This document shows, in pieces, positions 21,994-27,737 of a stretch of 27,737 bases of DNA (its first letter is position 1; the number at the start of each line of letters is the position of its first letter). This DNA is from a virus. The stretch covers positions 1 through 27,737 of the IMG/VR virus record IMGVR_UViG_3300044621_000632; one strand, given 5' to 3'. The notes under the pieces are model-generated. The model made no database searches, had not been told where the DNA came from, and saw only the letters and a program-made list of their open reading frames with translations. The position numbers were made by a program, and so were the translations under genes.

Positions 21994-22320
21994 TCACTCC
22001 GCCTTTTTATCTTTAACGATTGGAAACCCAGAGCTGCGGTTGGCAAGGTATGCCGCTAGGCGGGTCATTAGATCGTAGGTGGGAGTATTCCATCCCTGTG
22101 TTTCACCCTTGCGAGGCGCGGCTCCCGGCAGAATATCAAGCAGGATGTGGACCTGTTGGATTTCCTTCTCCAATTCGGAGCGCAAGGACAGATAGGTCTC
22201 TTTGGTCTTCTTCTGGTCGTCGCGGTCGTTCGTCAGCTTTTCAATTTCCGCCTTCATTGCTTCGATCTGCTCCTTCGCGGCTTTAAGCTGCGTGGACACG
22301 GCGGGTTTTTTCTTCTGCAT
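21994..22320 (-). CDS. Coiled-coil protein (108 aa)
   Basis: 108 aa from ATG 22320, chosen because a perfect AGGAGG lies 7 bases upstream; the frame continues upstream to 22629 but would overlap another gene. Residues ~5-60 are a charged helix likely to form a coiled coil (LKAAKEQIEAMKAEIEKLTN). The C-terminal part is mixed (LPGAAPRKGETQGWNTPTYD). I do not recognise a function; small coiled-coil proteins in this place may be accessory replication or regulatory factors, which is inference. Confidence 0.65.
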   Translation of the reverse strand: MQKKKPAVSTQLKAAKEQIEAMKAEIEKLTNDRDDQKKTKETYLSLRSELEKEIQQVHILLDILPGAAPRKGETQGWNTPTYDLMTRLAAYLANRSSGFPIVKDKKAE

Positions 22321-22348
22321 TTTAGTTCCTCCTGTTGTGTGGATGGGT

Positions 22349-22367
22349 GAGGGGCGTGAGGCCCCTC
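22349..22367 (-). terminator. Hairpin after 58-aa gene
   Basis: GAGGGGC (22367-22361 on the minus strand), loop CTCAC, GCCCCTC (22355-22349) is a perfect 7-bp stem beginning 2 bases after the stop codon. No U-tract follows; probably a stabilising or attenuating hairpin rather than a full terminator. Confidence 0.4.
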
Positions 22368-22369
22368 GT

Positions 22370-22546
22370 TTAGGCAACCGGCTCGGCGCGGAAGTTGGTG
22401 AGGTCCGCGAACCCGAAGGCCACCGCATCGCGCTTGGCGCGTTCGATGCCAGCCTCGGGAGACTTGCGCCATGTGAAGCATTCGAGAACCGAACCATCGG
22501 CGCGGTCTGCGAGGATACGGTAGGAGGCGGAAGAAGCGAGAAGCAT
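22370..22546 (-). CDS. Small hypothetical protein (58 aa)
   Basis: 58 aa from ATG 22546, chosen because AAGGAGG lies about 6 bases upstream; an in-frame ATG at 22612 lacks such a site. The sequence MLLASSASYRILADRADGSV then FTWRKSPEAGIERAKRDAVA looks like a compact alpha-beta protein of unknown function. It is the first gene of the leftward small-gene operon and lies downstream of the TGCAA repeat block at 22615-22653. Confidence 0.6.
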   Translation of the reverse strand: MLLASSASYRILADRADGSVLECFTWRKSPEAGIERAKRDAVAFGFADLTNFRAEPVA

Positions 22547-22614
22547 GTGGCCCTCCTTGGGCTGTGCAGTGGCGGGATTGCCCTGCGCTGTTGATGTCCC
22601 CTTATCCCACATCT

Positions 22615-22653
22615 TGCAAGAACCTGCAAGCGTTATGTTGCAGAAAAGTGCAA
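22615..22653. promoter_or_regulatory. Four TGCAA-type repeats (candidate operator, site B)
   Basis: On the plus strand TGCAA is at 22615-22619 and 22625-22629, and TGCAG/TGCAA at 22639-22643 and 22649-22653. Each pair has a 10-base period (one helical turn), the same spacing as at 18347-18361 and 25600-25614. It lies upstream of the leftward small-gene operon. On the minus strand a weak TTGCAG-N17-GATAAG promoter-like match overlaps it. Confidence 0.55.
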
Positions 22654-22994
22654 GAAAGCGCCATCCCCATAAATACCAATACTAAGCCTTTGAAATTGCT
22701 AGGCTTTTAATTAACTGTCTATATAGCCGTGAGCACCAAAAACGCCAAAGAATGGCAGATTGGCTTGTGCTTTCAATGGCTTAGGCTAATCACGGCATTA
22801 AAGGCAATTAAATGATTTATGGGTGAAGCCGGAAGGGCAGACCCGACCGGCTGGCTGGTGGTGTGTGGTGGGGTGGTGGTACTGTAATATATATAAATAG
22901 TATAATTCTCTCTATATATATACAACACTAGCAACATCAAGCACTTGCACGATCCATTTAGGGGTGACGCCCCACCCTCGAATAAGGCCCCTTA

Positions 22995-23026
22995 AATAAG
23001 AAAAGGCCCCGGATCGCTCCGAGGCC
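22995..23026 (-). terminator. Rho-independent terminator after prim-pol gene
   Basis: Minus-strand GGCCTCGGA (23026-23018), loop GCGA, TCCGGGGCC (23013-23005) with one G-U pair, then TTTTCTTATTT. It lies 25 bases past the stop at 23051 and should end the primase-helicase transcript. Confidence 0.85.
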
Positions 23027-23050
23027 CTGCCACTAGCTCATGTCCCTAGG

Positions 23051-25381
23051 TCAATCTTCCGTAGCCTCCGGTGCCGGGATGAACCACGCCATGCGAGGCC
23101 TTCCTCGCTGTCCCTTATTGGTGTGGCGGCATTGGATGCCGTAGTCGGCAACCAGCTTGTCCATCACCTGGCCTCGGTCCCGAAGCGTTAAGGCATCGAA
23201 CGCCGAGATGCGGTTGCCCAGTTCTGCCTCGGTCAGCCCCTTGAGACCTGATGACCGAAGCTTGGCAATGACTGCCTTGCAGATCGCCTGATGGCTGCTC
23301 TCGGCCATGTTGTCACGGAACATGGCGATTGCGCGCCGGTTGTAGAACCTGACATAATCAATCGCCCACTGCATGGGCTCCGGTCCAATCTCGGTCTCGC
23401 CCAATGACCTAGCGACAATCAGGCTGATCCGCATGGCAATCTCGCGGCTGCGGTTGTACATCGCCTCAAGGCCGGTTTCGTTCTCGCCCTTGATCGCTCC
23501 GACCAGTTCGGCCTCATAGTCCCGCAGGATGTCCATTGCTGGCCTTGTAAAGGGCACCTCGACGGGATCGGGCGGCATGTCATAGGTATTGGTGCCGGTG
23601 AGGTTTCCCGCCCCAGAGTGCGCCTGTGCCTGTTCTTGGAGCCATCCGATGATGCGGTCGCCAATCGGCACGATCCGCCGCTCTTGGCTCATCTGAACTC
23701 CGATTTCAGACTTGACGATAAGGAAGCGGTTCAAAAGGCCAGACGCGATGTCACCGCCTGAGATGGCCCCATAGAACTCTGATGGCGTAGACATGCCTAG
23801 GAGCGTCAAGGACGGCCTTCTGATCACCTTCTCGAAGGCTTCTGCCTGTTCCTTGGTTAAGCCGATGGTGGCATATCCTTGCGGCCGCAAGACGCCATCT
23901 TGCCGACCGAAGCATTCCATGATGGCGGTGAGGCTATCAGCCTTGTGCTGCATCGAGCGATTCGCGGCGCTCTTGAGCGTGCGGCCCAACTCATCGATCA
24001 CGGAAACGTGAATGGGCCGGGAGATGAGAGCCGAGAAGACGCCGCTGGCGCTGGTGTAACCGGCTGGCCCTAGCAGATGCCCTAGCTGGGCCGCATCAAG
24101 CATGGCCTCAATGACTGTCTTGGCGTGTTCCTTGCCGCAACCAGTCTCGCCAATATTGAGCAGGTATAGGTTGCTGAAGTTGCGCTGGCTGGTTGTCCAT
24201 CTCCGCCCCATTGCAACAGCACCAAGGGCAATAGCGGCTTGCACGGCAAACTGCGGCTGCGTCTTGATGGCGGTTGTTTCGTAGTACCGCACAACGTCTT
24301 GGAGCACGCCAGGGATCGAGAGCAGGTGCGCCGGGATAGATGCCAGCGGATTGTCTGGCGTAACAGTGGTGGTGCGTTTTGAAGGCAGCACGCCGGGAGT
24401 TGCCGCCTTGCCGTGGTCAGTCTCGGCTTGCTTCTCGGGCGTCCACTCATGGCTTGGATCGGTCGTGATGTTCAGAAAGAGGGCTGCGTTCTTGATCGCC
24501 GCACTCATGTTCCCGGCGTGCTCGAACTGTAGGTAAAGCTCGAAGCAGTCGAAGGCGTGTTCGTTGCCGAACGGATCGGAACCGTGATGGCTGAAAGCGG
24601 TGTTGTTGTCGAAGACGTTACAACCAGCCAGCTTGGTGCCGCTGTTCGGGCTTAGATACCGATTCGGGGCGGTGCGCTTGTAGCCATACTTGACCAGCAA
24701 CTCTCCGATATTGTGCGCTGCATTATAGGCGTCGATCACCGATGTGCCGGGATTGGGTGCGCGAACCCGCACCGGGGCCTGATACTCAGGCCGAACCTTC
24801 CACGGGCACAAGTCCATCATTTGCGGGCGCAACTTGTCCCACTCGTCCCACATGACTTGAAGTTGACGCGGCAAGATCGGAATCTGATCGAACGGCAAGC
24901 CCTCCCACACATAGGGCTGCATCGTGTCGGGATGGATCGACGGCGGCAGGACATCTTGCACCGGCCCACCGCGCAACTCGAAGACGGTTGTGTTGCCACG
25001 GCCATCCTTGTTCGGCCATGCGATGGAATGCCGTGATAGGTCATCCCGATGGGCGCGGAAGATCAGCTTGCCTCGGCCCTCACGCCCCCGGATTCTGGCG
25101 GTTGATGCCATCAAGGCGTCAAGGTCTAGCCCCAGCCCCTCGAAGATTATCCGCGTCCATTCCATGTGGTCGATGTCAATGGCGCATGTGCCGGTCCATT
25201 GATGGATGAGACCGACATTCCAAGTCGGATTCTTGGAATAGAAGTCGATGGCACCCTGGCCGATAAGTGCCTTGTCCTTCTGGTTCCAGCCGTAGGATGT
25301 CGGCCCCTTCTGCCCTGCCGGGATCGGGACAAGATACCAGCCGAGTTCGGTGTACTGCTTGATGCTCGCTATGATGGTCAT
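23051..25381 (-). CDS. Bifunctional primase-polymerase / helicase-like replication protein
   Basis: 776 aa. Residues ~7-170 are an AEP-type prim-pol domain: YTELGWYLVPIPAGQKGPTS at the start, CAIDID with metal-binding Asp69 and Asp71, and PPSIHPDTMQPYVWEG around 146-160. Residues ~355-650 are a P-loop ATPase like the DUF3987/helicase part: Walker A GETGCGKE (411-418), Walker B VSVIDE (459-464), and LTLLGMSTPSEFYGAISGGD. The C-terminus has a winged-helix-like end (LTEAELGNRISAFDALTLRD). It should prime and unwind phage DNA at the fork. It directly abuts the small HTH gene (TAA then ATG) and ends at a terminator. Confidence 0.9.
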   Translation of the reverse strand: MTIIASIKQYTELGWYLVPIPAGQKGPTSYGWNQKDKALIGQGAIDFYSKNPTWNVGLIHQWTGTCAIDIDHMEWTRIIFEGLGLDLDALMASTARIRGREGRGKLIFRAHRDDLSRHSIAWPNKDGRGNTTVFELRGGPVQDVLPPSIHPDTMQPYVWEGLPFDQIPILPRQLQVMWDEWDKLRPQMMDLCPWKVRPEYQAPVRVRAPNPGTSVIDAYNAAHNIGELLVKYGYKRTAPNRYLSPNSGTKLAGCNVFDNNTAFSHHGSDPFGNEHAFDCFELYLQFEHAGNMSAAIKNAALFLNITTDPSHEWTPEKQAETDHGKAATPGVLPSKRTTTVTPDNPLASIPAHLLSIPGVLQDVVRYYETTAIKTQPQFAVQAAIALGAVAMGRRWTTSQRNFSNLYLLNIGETGCGKEHAKTVIEAMLDAAQLGHLLGPAGYTSASGVFSALISRPIHVSVIDELGRTLKSAANRSMQHKADSLTAIMECFGRQDGVLRPQGYATIGLTKEQAEAFEKVIRRPSLTLLGMSTPSEFYGAISGGDIASGLLNRFLIVKSEIGVQMSQERRIVPIGDRIIGWLQEQAQAHSGAGNLTGTNTYDMPPDPVEVPFTRPAMDILRDYEAELVGAIKGENETGLEAMYNRSREIAMRISLIVARSLGETEIGPEPMQWAIDYVRFYNRRAIAMFRDNMAESSHQAICKAVIAKLRSSGLKGLTEAELGNRISAFDALTLRDRGQVMDKLVADYGIQCRHTNKGQRGRPRMAWFIPAPEATED

Positions 25382-25552
25382 TTATGCACGGCCTTCATAA
25401 AACTCCGTGAGCAGCTTGATCGTCTCATATCGAGCGCCGGGAGCGCCATCTCGAATGGCCTTCACGGTGTTGTAGGAAAGGCCGGTGGCCTTGACGATCT
25501 CGGGAATGTCAGCCCCGGCAAGTCGGGCGCGAATCTCTTCGATGGATAACAT
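25382..25552 (-). CDS. Small HTH regulator (56 aa)
   Basis: 56 aa from ATG 25552, with AGGAG about 8 bases upstream. IEEIRARLAGADIPEIVKAT followed by GLSYNTVKAIRDGAPGARYE fits a minimal Cro/XRE-like helix-turn-helix, and the whole protein is little more than that. It is the first gene of the leftward prim-pol transcript and faces the divergent rightward genes across the TGCAA repeats at 25576-25614. It is the nearest candidate for a protein that binds those repeats; this is inference. Confidence 0.78.
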   Translation of the reverse strand: MLSIEEIRARLAGADIPEIVKATGLSYNTVKAIRDGAPGARYETIKLLTEFYEGRA

Positions 25553-25574
25553 TGGTCAGTCTCCTGTTTGGTGA

Positions 25575-25614
25575 TTGCAATTTTTTCTATTGCACGTCCT
25601 GCAAAAATATGCAA
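25575..25614. promoter_or_regulatory. TGCAA/TTGCA repeats in divergent region (site C)
   Basis: TTGCA is at 25575-25579 and 25590-25594; TGCAA is at 25600-25604 and 25610-25614. The last pair reads TGCAAAAATATGCAA and differs at one base from the site A 15-mer. The block lies between the leftward HTH/prim-pol genes and the rightward recombination genes, so it can control both. No clean -10 box is visible beside it. Confidence 0.55.
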
Positions 25615-25648
25615 TAAGCCATTCCGTTGAGAGAAAAGGAGGCTGACA

Positions 25649-26029
25649 ATGAGCAGCAACATTACGGGCCTTTGCGGGGCCTGGCTTGAAGCCAAACGCC
25701 GTGAAGACGAGGCCATTGAGGCGCGTCGAAAGATCGAGCAAGACATCACCGAAGCACTGGACGCGAAGACCGAAGGCGCGATCACGCACAAGGTTGAGCC
25801 GTATCGGGTGACGCTCACCCAGCCGATCTATCGCAAGATCGATCTGGCAATCTGGGAGACGGTCAAGCACGACATGCCCGCCGAAGCTTGGCCGATCAAG
25901 GTCAAGATCGAAGTGGACGATGCCGGATGCAAGTGGCTGGCAAAAGAGCGGCCAGAACTCTGGTCTATCGCTGCCAAGGCAATCACGGCCACGCCGGGGA
26001 AGATCGGCGTCAAGGTGGTGGCGGAATGA
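25649..26029 (+). CDS. Hypothetical phage protein upstream of Sak4-like gene (126 aa)
   Basis: 126 aa; AGGAGG lies 8 bases before ATG 25649. The N-terminal half is a charged helix (WLEAKRREDEAIEARRKIEQ), followed by a beta-rich part (YRVTLTQPIYRKIDLAIWET, WPIKVKIEVDDAGCKWLAKE). Proteins of this form are common directly upstream of Sak4-type recombinase genes in phages; their function is not known to me. A recombination accessory role is likely from context. It overlaps the next gene by 4 bases (ATGA). Confidence 0.7.
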   Translation: MSSNITGLCGAWLEAKRREDEAIEARRKIEQDITEALDAKTEGAITHKVEPYRVTLTQPIYRKIDLAIWETVKHDMPAEAWPIKVKIEVDDAGCKWLAKERPELWSIAAKAITATPGKIGVKVVAE

Positions 26030-26199
26030 GCAGGGACATCTACGGAGCAGCAGACGCATTGCAGTATGCCCGCGACCACTTGGTCATTGCAAAGACCGAC
26101 AAGGTGAACCGCGACCATCATGTGCGGTGCGCTATTGAGAACCTGCGAGAGGCAATGAGGATACTCGGTGTTAAGGAGGCCGAGAACGATGGCAATTGA
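26026..26199 (+). CDS. Small helical hypothetical protein (57 aa)
   Basis: 57 aa from ATG 26026, overlapping the upstream stop (ATGA). YGAADALQYARDHLVIAKTD and HHVRCAIENLREAMRILGVK are two amphipathic helices. It overlaps the start of the recombinase gene by 11 bases. A longer in-frame start upstream (25888) lies within the 126-aa gene and is rejected. Function unknown; it is coupled to the recombination genes. Confidence 0.6.
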   Translation: MSRDIYGAADALQYARDHLVIAKTDKVNRDHHVRCAIENLREAMRILGVKEAENDGN

Positions 26200-26944
26200 T
26201 CTGAAGAAACTGGAGCGCCCGAAAGGGCAACGCCCAATCATCGCCACCTTCTTTGGTGAGGGCGGCATGGGCAAATCAACCTTGGCTGCGATGTTCCCGA
26301 GGCCGGTGTTCATCCGCACCGAAGACGGAACCGCCAGCTTGGCTGGCAACGATGAGGTGATGCTTTTCCCGCTGGTCTCATCAAGCCAGGAAGTGCTTGA
26401 CCAGATCGAGGCACTGGCAACTCAAGAGCACGACTTCAAGACGGTCGTGATTGATAGCATCACGCAGCTTGCCACGCTCATCGAGCATGAGATTGTTGCA
26501 GCCGATCCCAAAGCCAAGTCAATCAACCTAGCCGGTGGCGGTTACGGCGCTGGCTATAACACCGCCGCCGAGAAGCACCGGCAGGTGCGGGAATGGGCTG
26601 GCGCACTAGCCTACGAACGCGGCATGAACGTGGTTTTCATCGGCCACGCTGACACCGAGACGCTCGATCTGCCAGACTTTGATCCATTTGCCAGATACAC
26701 GGTGCGGATGCACAAGAAGTCATTGCCGCATTACACCGACAACGTTGACCTCGTGGGCCTGATCCGGCTCAAGACCTACGTCCGAGGTGATGGCGACAAG
26801 AAGCGGGCGATCAGCACAGGCGACCGGGAGATCATCTGCTTCCCGCAAGCCTCGAGCGTGACGAAGAACCGTTTCAACGTCACCCAGCCACTGCCGTTCA
26901 CCTTTGAGAGCGGCAACCCTTTTGAAGCCTTTGTAGCAAAGTAG
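26189..26944 (+). CDS. Sak4-like recombinase ATPase (AAA_24 type)
   Basis: 251 aa from ATG 26189, with AAGGAGG 10 bases upstream; a GTG at 26168 is less likely. Walker A FGEGGMGKST lies at residues 22-31, Walker B TVVIDSI follows near residue 85, and LAGGGYGAGYNTAAEKHRQV and GMNVVFIGHADTET are typical of phage RecA-like Sak4 proteins. These anneal single strands or promote homologous exchange with an SSB partner. Its neighbour downstream is such an SSB-like DUF669 protein, 9 bases away, which fits. Confidence 0.9.
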   Translation: MAIDLKKLERPKGQRPIIATFFGEGGMGKSTLAAMFPRPVFIRTEDGTASLAGNDEVMLFPLVSSSQEVLDQIEALATQEHDFKTVVIDSITQLATLIEHEIVAADPKAKSINLAGGGYGAGYNTAAEKHRQVREWAGALAYERGMNVVFIGHADTETLDLPDFDPFARYTVRMHKKSLPHYTDNVDLVGLIRLKTYVRGDGDKKRAISTGDREIICFPQASSVTKNRFNVTQPLPFTFESGNPFEAFVAK

Positions 26945-26953
26945 GAGAAGAGA

Positions 26954-27406
26954 ATGAGACTGAATGGATTCGATGCGAATGTCGTGGAGCCGAGTGCGCC
27001 ACGCGAGGTTATCCCGGCTGGAAAGTACAAGGCCGTGATCACGAAGTCGGAGGAGCGCCCCACCAAGGCACAGACCGGCTCGATGCTGGTGCTGACCTGC
27101 CAGATCATCGAAGGGCCGCACCAAGGCGTGAGCCTGATGGACCGGCTGAACCTCAACAATCCCAACAAAACGGCGGAAGAGATTGCCCAGCGCACGCTCT
27201 CGGCCATCTGCCGGTCGGTTGGTGTGATGATGCCGAACGAGAGTTCTGACCTCCACGACAAGCCGCTCATGATCACGGTCAAGGTGAAGCCCGCAGAAGG
27301 TCAGTATCAGGCATCGAATGAGATCGTTGGATATGAGCCGTGCGAAGGTGGCGCACCGGCTGCTGCACCGGCTGCTGCTGCAACGCCACCCTGGAAGAAG
27401 AAGTAA
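26954..27406 (+). CDS. DUF669-type SSB-like protein
   Basis: 150 aa. FDANVVEPSAPREVIPAGKY, ITKSEERPTKAQTGSMLVLT and VSLMDRLNLNNPNKTAEEIA are characteristic of DUF669, which has an OB-like, ssDNA-binding role and often pairs with Sak4. The C-terminus is an Ala/Pro-rich linker ending PPWKKK; unlike cellular SSB it is basic rather than acidic. GGAG lies 8 bases before ATG 26954. It follows the recombinase by 9 bases. Function inferred from family and pairing. Confidence 0.85.
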   Translation: MRLNGFDANVVEPSAPREVIPAGKYKAVITKSEERPTKAQTGSMLVLTCQIIEGPHQGVSLMDRLNLNNPNKTAEEIAQRTLSAICRSVGVMMPNESSDLHDKPLMITVKVKPAEGQYQASNEIVGYEPCEGGAPAAAPAAAATPPWKKK

Positions 27407-27414
27407 AACGAAGC

Positions 27415-27438
27415 GGGGCGGCTTTTACGGGTCGCCCC
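27415..27438 (+). terminator. Possible weak terminator after DUF669 gene
   Basis: GGGGCG (27415-27420) can pair with CGCCCC (27433-27438) across a 12-base loop containing TTTT, then TAATATTT follows. Stem is short and the U-tract interrupted, so termination is likely partial. Confidence 0.4.
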
Positions 27439-27460
27439 TAATATTTAAGGATTGTGCAGC

Positions 27461-27737
27461 ATGGATCATATTAGGGATTACTGGAAAGACCCTGTCAAAA
27501 AAAAGGCTAGGCTTGAAAAAATGGCGCATACACGATTTTTGAATAAACAGATTGAGATGAAGCGTCGGAGCCAACAGCTCACTGAGTTCGATGAATTGTC
27601 AAGATCGATTGTGCGTCTAAAAAAACAAAAAGATGAACTCGAAGCAAGCATTAAACATCTACTACCACAAACAAAAACAATATTTGAAGACGCATGTTTG
27701 ACGGATGTTACGATCCATAACGAGTTTGAAATAATTG
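27461..27737 (+). CDS. Coiled-coil protein, C-terminus cut by window edge
   Basis: From ATG 27461, with AAGGA about 9 bases upstream, the frame stays open to the window end (92 residues seen). It begins MDHIRDYWKDPVKKKARLEK and continues basic and helical (LKKQKDELEASIKHLL), likely a coiled coil. It is clearly more AT-rich than the recombination genes before it, suggesting separate origin. Family unknown; it may be a DNA-associated or regulatory protein. Confidence 0.65.
   Translation, partial: MDHIRDYWKDPVKKKARLEKMAHTRFLNKQIEMKRRSQQLTEFDELSRSIVRLKKQKDELEASIKHLLPQTKTIFEDACLTDVTIHNEFEII

Larger units (their letters stand above)
22547..23050. other. 504-base noncoding region with repeats and AT-rich tracts
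   Basis: No convincing gene is present on either strand. It holds the TGCAA repeats (22615-22653), an AT-rich stretch (about 22665-22810), a G/T-rich run (22848-22882, GGCTGGTGGTGTGTGGTGGG), a second AT-rich block with TATATATA runs (22885-22922), and the prim-pol terminator (23005-23026). It lies between leftward operons next to the primase-helicase gene. Control region is certain in a loose sense; a replication origin is only a possibility. Confidence 0.6.

Noticed and set aside
22321-22629. N-terminal extension of the coiled-coil protein frame
   Set aside because: It overlaps the 58-aa gene, and a perfect AGGAGG stands before ATG 22320.
22818-22886. A 22-codon plus-strand frame in the noncoding block (MGEAGRADPTGWLV...)
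   Set aside because: No ribosome site, odd composition from the G/T-rich run, and no supporting context.
1-27737. tRNA genes, integrase and attachment sites, lysis genes
   Set aside because: I looked for these and saw none; the window does not cover all of the phage genome.

Overview
The window is part of a tailed double-stranded DNA phage or prophage genome with siphovirus-type architecture: HK97-fold head genes, a tape measure, and TP901-1-type tail tubes. No bacterial housekeeping gene, rRNA or tRNA is visible. An alphaproteobacterial host is likely but is inference. It rests on the GC-rich coding bias, the GTA-like tail block (TP901-1-type tube followed by a tail chaperone of the alphaproteobacterial GTA/phage kind) and the general gene families. 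No integrase, lysis cassette or full repressor gene lies in the window, so lifestyle cannot be decided.

Layout. (1) Positions 1-18318 form one long leftward (minus-strand) late operon. In transcription order it runs: small and large terminase, portal, Mu F-like protein, prohead protease, major capsid protein, a probable decoration protein, a large putative head spike with three sugar-binding-like modules, two small proteins, gp6/gp8-type connector, a structural protein of unknown role, head-tail adaptor, gp10-type neck protein, DUF3168 tail terminator, two paralogous tail tube proteins, frameshifted tail assembly chaperone, tape measure, an inserted HNH-like endonuclease gene, a fibre-like protein, and two tail-tip proteins (the last cut by the window edge). 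Most genes overlap by 1-4 bases (ATGA/TGATG), implying translational coupling. (2) Positions 18340-18389 hold a divergent control region: a strong minus-strand promoter for the late operon, three TTGCA repeats, and one small plus-strand gene. (3) Positions 18600-20243 carry an AT-rich cassette: an S-adenosylmethionine decarboxylase-like gene overlapping the end of a ParB-methyltransferase fusion. (4) Positions 20230-22546 are small leftward genes, including a protein joining an HTH to a sigma-70 region 4-like domain. (5) Positions 22547-23050 are noncoding, with TGCAA repeats, AT-rich tracts and a terminator. (6) Positions 23051-25552 encode a prim-pol/helicase and a small HTH protein, both leftward. 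(7) Positions 25649-27737 run rightward: a small conserved-looking protein, a 57-aa protein, a Sak4-like recombinase ATPase, a DUF669 SSB-like protein and a truncated coiled-coil protein.

How it fits together. The right part copies and recombines phage DNA (prim-pol/helicase, Sak4-like annealase, SSB-like protein). The middle regulates and modifies (HTH proteins, sigma4-like protein, methyltransferase, AdoMet decarboxylase). The left part builds and fills the virion. A direct-repeat element, TGCAR-N5-TGCAA, recurs at the three main transcription-start regions (18340, 22615, 25600). It may be a shared operator connecting early and late control. This repeat, the AT-rich SAM-using cassette and the HTH-sigma4 protein are the most unusual parts of the window.
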